64,000 nucleotides of DNA from Tepidicella baoligensis. GTDB taxonomy: Bacteria; Pseudomonadota; Gammaproteobacteria; Burkholderiales; Burkholderiaceae_C. The stretch lies in the NCBI RefSeq assembly GCF_013432195.1, contig NZ_JACCDB010000002.1:1-64000 (forward strand), given 5' to 3'. The notes under the pieces were generated by a model, which made no database searches, had not been told where the DNA came from, and worked only from the letters and a program-made list of their open reading frames with translations. Shown one piece after another: positions 40,647 to 48,382 of this stretch (its first letter is position 1; every line of letters starts with the position of its first letter). Position numbers and translations under genes: made by a program.

Positions 40647-41441
40647 ATGATTTTAGCCGCGAGCCCCTGGTGGACGACCGTGCCCTCGGTGGGTGCGGCG
40701 GTCGGCTACGCCGTGCTCGCGGGCTGGTCGTCGCGTCTGGGTCGCAGGGTCATCAGCGCCATCATGGTGGCCGTGTGGGTGCTGCATGGATGGGCGCTGG
40801 TGTCGCTACTGGGCGTGGAGCCGGTCCGCTTCGGGTTTGCAACGCTGCTGTCCGTCACGGCATGGCTGGTGTTCACGGTGTACTCCATCGAAACCCGACT
40901 CTACCCCCAGTTGGGCACACGCTGGACGCTCGCCGGCCTCGGCGCGCCGGCCGTGCTGCTGGCGCTCATTTTCCCCGGCAGCACCTACCCCGCCCTGCTG
41001 TCGAGCTGGCTACCGCTGCATTGGGCCCTGGGCATCGCCTCCTATGGCCTGCTGGGGGTGGCCGTGGCTCATGCCTGGATGATGCAGCGCACCGAACAAC
41101 AGATTCGCCGCGGCACACCCTCGCCCAACGCGCTGCCTCTGCTTGCCCTGGAGCGCCTCACCTTCCGCTTCGTGGCCGCCGCCTTCGTGCTGCTCACGCT
41201 CACCCTGCTGGCGGGCTGGTACTTCACGGTCATTCTGGCCACCAGCGGCTGGGCCTGGACGCACAAGACCGTCTTCACCCTGCTCTCTTGGGCCGTGCTG
41301 GGCGTGCTGCTGGGAGGGCGCTGGCTGTGGGGCTGGCGTGGCCGACTGGCGGTGCGCATGCTGTACGCCGCGGCCGGTCTGCTGTTGCTGGGCTACGTGG
41401 GATCGCGTTTCGTCCTGGAAGTGGTGTTGCAACGCGCATGA
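40647..41441 (+). CDS. CcsA/YpjD family cytochrome c biogenesis membrane protein
   Basis: The 264-residue membrane protein has eight hydrophobic segments and the CcsA/HemX-type core WLPLHWALGIASYGLLGVAVAH plus a late TSGWAWTHKTVFTLLSW with His residues likely to contact haem. YpjD-like members sit beside ffh in many proteobacteria. A direct haem-delivery role is not proven for them. TAAACT (40635-40640) is six bases before the ATG. The stop overlaps the next gene (ATGA). Confidence 0.85.
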   Translation: MILAASPWWTTVPSVGAAVGYAVLAGWSSRLGRRVISAIMVAVWVLHGWALVSLLGVEPVRFGFATLLSVTAWLVFTVYSIETRLYPQLGTRWTLAGLGAPAVLLALIFPGSTYPALLSSWLPLHWALGIASYGLLGVAVAHAWMMQRTEQQIRRGTPSPNALPLLALERLTFRFVAAAFVLLTLTLLAGWYFTVILATSGWAWTHKTVFTLLSWAVLGVLLGGRWLWGWRGRLAVRMLYAAAGLLLLGYVGSRFVLEVVLQRA

Positions 41442-41695
41442 TCAAATACCTGCTTGTCATCGCCGTGGTGCTGGTGGCTTTCTACATCTGGCGCCACAAC
41501 CGCCGGGTGGAGGCGCAACAAGAGGCCGAGCGCGAACACGCCGAACGCCAGCGGCGCACGCGCCGCACCCCTGCTGCGCCCGACGCCATGGTCACCTGCC
41601 GGCACTGCGGCCTGCACCTGCCGGCTTCTGAAGCCATCAAGGGCTCGCTGGGTTATTACTGTGGTCAGGAACACCGCCGCTTCGCCGAAGGCTGA
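41438..41695 (+). CDS. PP0621 family small membrane zinc-ribbon protein
   Basis: An 85-residue protein with one N-terminal transmembrane helix (MIKYLLVIAVVLVAFYIW), a charged linker, and a C-terminal zinc-ribbon-like segment CRHCGLHLPASEA...YYCGQEH. This matches the PP0621 family, regularly found between ccsA-like and pilS genes. Function unknown. The ATG overlaps the upstream stop by four bases. It overlaps the proposed pilS start by 35 bp. Confidence 0.85.
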   Translation: MIKYLLVIAVVLVAFYIWRHNRRVEAQQEAEREHAERQRRTRRTPAAPDAMVTCRHCGLHLPASEAIKGSLGYYCGQEHRRFAEG

Positions 41696-43376
41696 ATCGG
41701 CCCCGCCACCGGAGCCGGCATCGGCCTTTGCGCCTTCCTGGTTCCTGCCCGACCCCGGGTCCGCTGCGCGCGGCCCTTCCACTCGCCAAACGCCTGCCTC
41801 CGCTTCCCGTCTGTGGACCTCCCTCATGGGGGCCCGGTTGGTCGTGGCCATCGGTCTGTTCGGCTTGCAGGGTCTGGCGTATGTCCAAGGAAGCACGAAC
41901 CTGTGGCTGCTGGCCCTGTGTGGCGTGTATCTGGTCGCGACCGCTGCGGTGCTGCGCTGGTCTCGCCCCGCCCACTCCGACGCCTACTGGGCTCCCGGCT
42001 GGGCACTCACGCTCTGGGTGGACCTGACTGTGTTCGGCCTGCTGCAGACCTTCCAGCAGGGCGGATTCAACTATTCCCCCCTCTTTGTGCTGCCTGTGTT
42101 GCTGGCCTCGGTGCTGGGCCCCATCATCCTGGCACTGGGCAGCGCGGCATTCGGCACGCTGGTGCTGCTGTTCGACGCTTTTTCCGGTGACGTGCTGCGT
42201 CCCGGCCAGTCCACCATCACCTATGTGCAGGGGGCGATCACGGGTGGCGGGCTGTTCCTCGTGGCGCTGCTGGCCAACCAACTGGCCACCCGGCTGGGGC
42301 GTGAACAGGCTCAGGCACGGCTGCACCGCGCCCTGGCCGACGCGGAATCCCAGGTCAACCAGCTCATTGTCACAGGGCTGAGCGAAGGCGTCATGGTCAT
42401 GGACGGCCAAGGCCACATCTGGCACGCCAACCCGGCCGCCTGCACCATGCTCGGCGATCGCGAAGCCGCCCCCCCGTACCGCCGTCTCATGGCTTTGCCC
42501 GGGTGGGCCGTCCTCTCGGGCTGGACCCGAGGCGTGCTGCGGCTTGGGCAGGACGATCAGTGCGAACTCAACTTGCCGACACCGACCGGCGAGCCCCAGC
42601 ACGTGCTCTTGCGGGCCCGCGTCATTCAGCCCACAGCCGATCAGGCCACACCCATCGATGCCGTCTGTGTGGTCTTCATGGAAAACCTGCGCGACATCGA
42701 AACCCGTGTGCGCAACGAAAAGCTCGCTGCCATGGGCCGGGTGTCGGCCGCCGTGGCACACGAAATCCGCAACCCCCTGACCGCCATTGCCCAGGCCAAT
42801 GCCCTGCTCAGCGAAGACGCGCTCAGCCCCGTTCAGCGCCGCCTCACCCACATGATTGGCCAGAACGCCCAGCGCCTGGGCCGCACGGTGGATGACATTC
42901 TCGACGTTGCCAAACTCCCCACGCGCCCTCCGGCCCCAGCGTCCGTGCTTGCGCTGGACGCCACGGTGAGCGCCATCGTCAGCGACTGGCAACACCAGCA
43001 CCCTGGCGGCCCGCCCGTTCGCTTCAGCCCCGGCGCTGCGGGCCTGAACGTGCGCTTCGATCCGGAACATCTGCGCCGTGTGCTCGTGAACCTGCTGGAC
43101 AACGCGCACCAGCACGCCCCTGCGGACAGTCGGCGGGTGGAAATCAGCACCGGCTCGCCCGCTGCGCTGGAAGTATGGAACCCCGGCCCGCCTTTGCCAC
43201 CGTCGGTGGCCCAATTTCTGTTTGAACCCTTCACCTCATCCCACAGCCGCTCCAGCGGACTGGGACTGTACCTGTCGCGCGAACTCTGCCTGCGATACGG
43301 TGCCGAACTCAGCTACCAAGCCACCACCCGCGACGGGGTAGCCGGGCATGCTTTTACCGTACAGTTCCGCGAATGA
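41661..43376 (+). CDS. pilS: Sensor histidine kinase PilS
   Basis: Membrane sensor of the PilS-PilR system controlling type IV pilin expression. It has six hydrophobic segments (from LMGARLVVAIGLFGLQGLAY to about residue 210), a PAS domain (SEGVMVMDGQGHIWHANPAA), a HisKA H-box (MGRVSAAVAHEIRNPLTAIA), and a HATPase with NLLDNAHQHAP and SSGLGLYLSREL. The start is uncertain: GTG 41661 keeps the WFLPDPG region seen before the first helix in relatives, while ATG 41826 gives 516 residues. pilR follows after 20 bp. Confidence 0.85.
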   Translation: MVRNTAASPKAESAPPPEPASAFAPSWFLPDPGSAARGPSTRQTPASASRLWTSLMGARLVVAIGLFGLQGLAYVQGSTNLWLLALCGVYLVATAAVLRWSRPAHSDAYWAPGWALTLWVDLTVFGLLQTFQQGGFNYSPLFVLPVLLASVLGPIILALGSAAFGTLVLLFDAFSGDVLRPGQSTITYVQGAITGGGLFLVALLANQLATRLGREQAQARLHRALADAESQVNQLIVTGLSEGVMVMDGQGHIWHANPAACTMLGDREAAPPYRRLMALPGWAVLSGWTRGVLRLGQDDQCELNLPTPTGEPQHVLLRARVIQPTADQATPIDAVCVVFMENLRDIETRVRNEKLAAMGRVSAAVAHEIRNPLTAIAQANALLSEDALSPVQRRLTHMIGQNAQRLGRTVDDILDVAKLPTRPPAPASVLALDATVSAIVSDWQHQHPGGPPVRFSPGAAGLNVRFDPEHLRRVLVNLLDNAHQHAPADSRRVEISTGSPAALEVWNPGPPLPPSVAQFLFEPFTSSHSRSSGLGLYLSRELCLRYGAELSYQATTRDGVAGHAFTVQFRE

Positions 43377-43396
43377 CCTTGCCCTAAACTCGCCGC

Positions 43397-44833
43397 ATGG
43401 CCCCACCCCCCCGCCTACTGGTCGTGGACGACGAGCCCGACTTGCGCACCCTCTACGAACTCACCCTGCTGAAAATCGGCTACGAGGTTGACACCGCCGC
43501 CGATTTGGCCGAGGCGCGGCAGTGCCTGGCCCAACAGCGCTACGACCTCCTCATCACCGACATGCGCCTGCCCGACGGGCTGGGCTTGGAGCTGGTCCGA
43601 GCATTGCAGGCCGCCCAGCGCCCGGAAAAGTCCATCGTCGTCACGGCCTACGGCTCCGCCGACAACGCCGTGGAAGCCTTGAAAGCGGGCGCGTTCGATT
43701 ACCTCACCAAACCGGTGGATCTGGCCCAGTTCCGATCCGCCGTGGCCAACGCGCTTCGGGACGCCACCCCAACGGCTCCCAACCCCAGTTTGGGGCACCT
43801 GCCCCGCAGCCCCATCAGACCGGCCATTGACGTCGAGCCCTGCACACCCGCCCAGGCTGCGCTGGCCTGCATCGTCGGCCGCTCTGCCCCTATGCAGATG
43901 GTGCGCGAACGCGTGCAGCGCGTGGCCCGCAGCATGGCACCCGTGCTGGTGCAGGGGGAATCGGGCACCGGCAAGGAGCTGGTGGCTCGTGCCCTGCACG
44001 CCTGCAGCCACCGGGCCGATGGTCCTTTCGTGGCCGTCAACTGCGGAGCCATTCCCGAAACGCTCATCGAAGCCGAGTTCTTCGGCGTGCGCAAAGGGGC
44101 TTACACCGGCGCCACGGCGGACCGGCCCGGCTACTTCCAAACCGCCAGCGGCGGCACCCTGTTCCTGGACGAAATCGGCGATCTGCCCCTGGCCATGCAA
44201 GCCAAGCTGCTGCGTGCCATTCAGGAACGACAGGTGCGTGCCCTGGGCTCGCCCCAGGAGGAACCGACCGACGTGCGCATCGTCAGCGCCACCCATCACG
44301 ACCTGGCCCGCGCCGTGCGCGATGGCCGCTTCCGGCAAGACCTGTTCTACCGGCTCAACGTGATCGAACTGCGCATCCCGCCATTGCGCGAACGCCGCGA
44401 AGATCTGCCCGAACTCATCCAGGCCATCCTGCAACGGGTGACCGAGCGCAACGGCGAGCCCCAGGTCCCCCACCTGTCGGCCGATGCGCTGCATGTGCTG
44501 ACCGCCTACCCGTTTCCGGGCAATGTGCGCGAGCTGGAAAACATCCTGGAGCGGGCCATGGCCCTGCACCCCGGCCCCACGCTGGGGGCCGAAGCCATCC
44601 ACCTGCCCAGCCTGACACCCGAGGCACCCCCCTTCGTCCACAGCGGCTTTCCACACAGCGCCACCGCACTGGGCGAATCCAACGCGCCACCCCTGCCCCC
44701 AGACGCGCCCTCCCGCGAACACCTGGAGCAGTTGCTTCAACGCAACCGCTGGAACCAGAGCCGCACCGCCCGGCAACTGGGTTGGACGCTGGCCAAGCTG
44801 CGTTACTGGATACAGCGCCTGGGGCTGGAGTAG
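43397..44833 (+). CDS. pilR: Sigma-54-dependent response regulator PilR
   Basis: NtrC-type activator of 478 residues. The receiver domain (phospho-Asp in LLITDMRLPDGLGLE) is followed by the AAA+ domain (Walker A GESGTGKELVARALH, Walker B GGTLFLDEIGDLPL) and a Fis-type helix-turn-helix at the C-terminus. The sigma-54 contact loop reads GAYTGA instead of the usual GAFTGA, a conservative change tolerated in some activators. TAAACT (43385-43390) lies six bases before the ATG, so pilR may have its own leaderless transcript. Confidence 0.92.
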   Translation: MAPPPRLLVVDDEPDLRTLYELTLLKIGYEVDTAADLAEARQCLAQQRYDLLITDMRLPDGLGLELVRALQAAQRPEKSIVVTAYGSADNAVEALKAGAFDYLTKPVDLAQFRSAVANALRDATPTAPNPSLGHLPRSPIRPAIDVEPCTPAQAALACIVGRSAPMQMVRERVQRVARSMAPVLVQGESGTGKELVARALHACSHRADGPFVAVNCGAIPETLIEAEFFGVRKGAYTGATADRPGYFQTASGGTLFLDEIGDLPLAMQAKLLRAIQERQVRALGSPQEEPTDVRIVSATHHDLARAVRDGRFRQDLFYRLNVIELRIPPLRERREDLPELIQAILQRVTERNGEPQVPHLSADALHVLTAYPFPGNVRELENILERAMALHPGPTLGAEAIHLPSLTPEAPPFVHSGFPHSATALGESNAPPLPPDAPSREHLEQLLQRNRWNQSRTARQLGWTLAKLRYWIQRLGLE

Positions 44834-44960
44834 CGCCTGAAGCTTGTGGACCCAGATCACGCGAACGACGTGCCGACGATCAGCAGGCTGACCGCTGGCG
44901 CCTGTCCAACAGCCCTAGGGAATACCCCGGAAATGGCATGAGACGGCCATGGGTCGGTGC

Positions 44961-44966
44961 TATATT
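44961..44966 (+). promoter_or_regulatory. Probable -10 element of the signalling operon
   Basis: TATATT lies in the 159-bp gap after pilR, 26 bases before the ATG of the receiver-GGDEF-EAL gene. No clear -35 is visible. Nothing else is recognised in this gap. Confidence 0.4.
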
Positions 44967-44992
44967 GCGCGGACCTGTGAGTACCGACTCCC

Positions 44993-47239
44993 ATGACGAC
45001 GCCCCACGCCCACGAAGACGATTTCATCCGTTTCGCCGAAGACGATGGGCAGGGCGCCTTGCCAAGCGGCGTCTCACCTCTGCGGGCCTGGAACATCCTG
45101 GTCGTCGATGACGATGAAGACGTCCATCAGACGACCCGATTTTCCCTCGAAGGGGTCCAGCTCTTCGGGCGGCCGCTGGCTCTGCTGCACGCCACCTCGG
45201 CGGCCCAGGCGCGCGACCTGCTGCACACCACCCGCGATGTGGCCGTGGTGCTGCTCGACGTGGTCATGGAAACACCCGACGCCGGCCTCGGCCTCGTGGA
45301 TCACATCCGCAACACCCTACAGATGATGGCGACGCGCATCGTGCTGCGCACGGGCCAACCCGGCTACGCCCCTGAGCACGAAACCCTGCTGCGCTACGAC
45401 ATCAACGACTACAAGACCAAATCGGAGCTGACCCACCACAAGCTGCTGACGGCCATCACCACCGCGTTGCGGGCCTACCAGCAGCTGTGCCTGATCGAAG
45501 CCAGCCGGCGCGGACTGGAGCAAATCGTCGCGGCTTCGGGTGAACTGTTGCGGGCCGCGGGCATCCAGCGGTTTGCCTCGGGCGTCATCACCCAGATCGC
45601 CGGCATCCTCGGCACGCGGCCTGAGGGCATCGTCTGTGCCCGGGGACAGGCAACAGGAGGTTACCGGGTGCTGGCAGCCGCCGGTCAATACGCCGGTCTC
45701 GTGGGCCTCCCGGTGGAGCGGCTGCAGGACCAGCACGTGGCGGCCCTGCTCGAGCAAGCGCTGCAATCCGGCCAAAGCGTGTTCACGGACCACGCATCCG
45801 TGCTCTTCCTCGGCGAACGTCAGGGCGATGGCATGGCCGCCTTCGTGCAGTCCGACGCCCGCATCCAGGCCATGGATGTGCAGCTGCTGCGGGTTTTCTG
45901 CACCAACCTCACCGCGTGCCGCAACCAGTTGCTGACCTTGGAACGGTTGCACCACGTGGCCTATGAGGACCCGATGCTCAAGCTGCCCAACCGCACCCGC
46001 TTCATCGAGCTGCTGGCGCAATCCTTGGCGCACGGCGACACCAACCAGGCCCTGGTGCTGGTGGACGTGGACGATTTCGCCGGAATCAACGATCTGATGG
46101 GGCACGACTATGGCGACGAGTTGCTGCGGGCGATGGCCAAGCGTCTGGCCGAATCCGCTGGGTCAGAGGTGGTCTTGGCCCGGGTGTCGGGCAATGCCTT
46201 TGGCCTGCTCGGACCAAGTGACATCGTGGACCCGGAACGGATCCTGAGCTTTTTCGTGACCCCGCTGCAAGTGGCCGGCAAGCCTCATCGCGTCTCGGTG
46301 ACGCTGGGCGCCTGCCTGCTGAACGACCCGGGCATCGACGGTGTGAACTGGCTAAAAAACGCCAGCATCGCGCTCAAGCAGGCCAAGCGCGACCGGCGCG
46401 GCCGCTTCGTGCGCTTTACCCCGGAAATGGCCCAGCACGCGCGCAACCGGACCCAGATGCTTTCAGAGCTGCACGCGGCGTTCGACCACAACCACCTCTA
46501 CCTCGCCTACCAGCCCCAGTTGGATCTGCGCACGGGCGAGCTGATCGGGCTGGAAGCGCTGATGCGGTGGCGCGGACACGACGGCCGCATGGTTCCGCCA
46601 GACCGCTTCATCCCGCTGGCCGAACAGTCCGGCCTGATCGTCGGGCTGGGCGACTGGGGCCTGAAAACCGCCTGCCTGACCATGCGCGAACTGGTGCAAC
46701 AAGGGCTGGCCCCCAGGCGCATGGCAGTCAACGTGTCGGTCGTGCAGTTCCAGACACCGGGTTTTGTCGAACGGATACAGCACGCGCTCGACACGGCAGG
46801 GCTGCGGCCTGACCAACTGGAGCTGGAGATCACGGAATCCGTGTCGCTGCTCGGGCACGGCGTGATCGAGACGCTGCTGGAACGCCTGCGAGCCATGGGG
46901 GTATCGATTTCGATCGACGATTTTGGCACCGGCTACTCCTCGCTGAGCTACCTGGAGCGGTTGCCCCTGGACCGCATCAAGATCGACAAAGCCTTCGTCA
47001 CCCGCATGTCGGCCGAAGGTGGGCCCCGCATCGCAGAACTCATCGCCCAGCTCGGGCAGAAGCTGGGCCTACAGGTACTGGCCGAAGGCATCGAAGACGC
47101 CCACGCTTGGCGCAGCCTCGCGGCCATGGGCGTGCACGAGGGCCAGGGCTACCACATCGCCCGGCCGCTGGACGTGCCAGAACTCCTGGAGTGGTTGCGC
47201 CAGCGCCCCACCGATCCGCGTCACTACACTCAGGAGTGA
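44993..47239 (+). CDS. Response regulator with DUF3369, degenerate GGDEF and EAL domains
   Basis: The 748-residue protein has a receiver domain (acidic pocket VVDDDED, phospho-Asp near residue 89 in VVLLDVVMETP) and a DUF3369 domain (about 185-335). A GGDEF domain follows whose active motif is lost (RVSGNAFGLL), then an EAL domain. The EAL domain keeps the catalytic set: LEALMRW, NVSVVQF, EITESV, SIDDFGTGYSS, KIDKAFV, AEGIED. It should be a phosphorylation-controlled c-di-GMP phosphodiesterase. It is first in an operon with a binding lipoprotein and a histidine kinase, its likely partner. Confidence 0.9.
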   Translation: MTTPHAHEDDFIRFAEDDGQGALPSGVSPLRAWNILVVDDDEDVHQTTRFSLEGVQLFGRPLALLHATSAAQARDLLHTTRDVAVVLLDVVMETPDAGLGLVDHIRNTLQMMATRIVLRTGQPGYAPEHETLLRYDINDYKTKSELTHHKLLTAITTALRAYQQLCLIEASRRGLEQIVAASGELLRAAGIQRFASGVITQIAGILGTRPEGIVCARGQATGGYRVLAAAGQYAGLVGLPVERLQDQHVAALLEQALQSGQSVFTDHASVLFLGERQGDGMAAFVQSDARIQAMDVQLLRVFCTNLTACRNQLLTLERLHHVAYEDPMLKLPNRTRFIELLAQSLAHGDTNQALVLVDVDDFAGINDLMGHDYGDELLRAMAKRLAESAGSEVVLARVSGNAFGLLGPSDIVDPERILSFFVTPLQVAGKPHRVSVTLGACLLNDPGIDGVNWLKNASIALKQAKRDRRGRFVRFTPEMAQHARNRTQMLSELHAAFDHNHLYLAYQPQLDLRTGELIGLEALMRWRGHDGRMVPPDRFIPLAEQSGLIVGLGDWGLKTACLTMRELVQQGLAPRRMAVNVSVVQFQTPGFVERIQHALDTAGLRPDQLELEITESVSLLGHGVIETLLERLRAMGVSISIDDFGTGYSSLSYLERLPLDRIKIDKAFVTRMSAEGGPRIAELIAQLGQKLGLQVLAEGIEDAHAWRSLAAMGVHEGQGYHIARPLDVPELLEWLRQRPTDPRHYTQE

Positions 47240-47242
47240 GCC

Positions 47243-48382
47243 ATGGGCCTTCATGCCCCGCACTGGTCGCGCCGGCAATGGTTAGCAGTCGGCATGGGTG
47301 CAACCATGCTGCTGACCCTGCCCGGTTGTGCGAAACGCTCCGTACGCCTGGGCTTCATGGGTGGTCTCACAGGCCCGGCAGCGGACCTGGGTGTGGCCGG
47401 GCGCGACGGCGCCCTGCTGGCGGTCGAGTGGTGGAATGCGCGTGGCGGCGTCAACGGCAGCCCAGTGGAACTGGTGGTATTTGACGACCGGCAACGCCCG
47501 AGCGAGGTGGCCAGCCTGCTACCGGCGATCCGTGAGGCAGGACTGATCGGTCTGGTCGGCCCCATGACCAGCAGCGTGGCCGAGCGCTGGATTCCCTTGG
47601 CCAATCAGGAGCGGCTGGTGACCGTCTCGCCCACGGTCACAAGCTCCGACTTTACGGGGCAGGACGACCACTTCTTCCGGGTCTGCTCGACCACAAAGGA
47701 ATATGCCCGGCTATCGGCCGAGCGGCATATCGGAGCCAGGCAGGGCGGGCGCTACGCCATCGTGCGCGACGACAGCAACGCGGCGTACAGCCGCAGCTGG
47801 GCTGAGCATTTCACCGAGCGCGCCGAACAACTCGGCGCCCAGGTGGTCCACCAAGAAGCCTATCGCCTCGACTCGCCCGGCGAGAGCTTGGCACCTGTCC
47901 TGGCCCGGACCATGGCCCACGCCCCGGACACGCTCGTCATTGTCACCAACGCCTTGGATGCGGCCAACCTGCTGCAACTGCTGCGGCGTGAGCAACACGC
48001 GGTGCAGGTCATCACTGCGGAATGGTCGGCCACAGAGCAGCTCCTGGATCTGGCGGGCCGCGCAGCCGAAGGCGTGATGGTGGCTCAGTACTTTGATCGC
48101 AACAGCCAGACCCCTGCGTACCAGGCGTTCAAAACCGCCTTTGGGTCACGGTTCCAGCGCAGCCCCGGCTTTGCTGAAGTGGCCGCATTCGATGCCACCC
48201 ATGTGCTGCTGAGCGCCTATGCCCGGCGGCAGCGCGGCGAAGACCTGCGCAGCGCTCTGCTGCGCATACGCCAGTTCGAGGGTCTCCAACAAACCATCGC
48301 GTTCAACGAACATGGGGACGCCGAGCGGCGACTCTACATCACCCACGTTTCGAATGGCCAGTACATGGCTGAAGCCGAATGA
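47243..48382 (+). CDS. Periplasmic binding lipoprotein, Leu/Ile/Val (type I) family
   Basis: The 379-residue product has a twin-arginine-like N-terminus (WSRRQWLAVGMG) and a lipobox ending in LPGC, then a two-lobed type I periplasmic-binding fold (VRLGFMGGLTGPAADLG, GLVGPMTSSVAERW). Proteins of this family bind branched amino acids, amides or aromatic ligands. No ABC permease or ATPase genes adjoin; instead the stop overlaps the ATG of a histidine kinase. It therefore probably works as a ligand-sensing partner of that kinase, not in transport. Confidence 0.87.
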   Translation: MGLHAPHWSRRQWLAVGMGATMLLTLPGCAKRSVRLGFMGGLTGPAADLGVAGRDGALLAVEWWNARGGVNGSPVELVVFDDRQRPSEVASLLPAIREAGLIGLVGPMTSSVAERWIPLANQERLVTVSPTVTSSDFTGQDDHFFRVCSTTKEYARLSAERHIGARQGGRYAIVRDDSNAAYSRSWAEHFTERAEQLGAQVVHQEAYRLDSPGESLAPVLARTMAHAPDTLVIVTNALDAANLLQLLRREQHAVQVITAEWSATEQLLDLAGRAAEGVMVAQYFDRNSQTPAYQAFKTAFGSRFQRSPGFAEVAAFDATHVLLSAYARRQRGEDLRSALLRIRQFEGLQQTIAFNEHGDAERRLYITHVSNGQYMAEAE

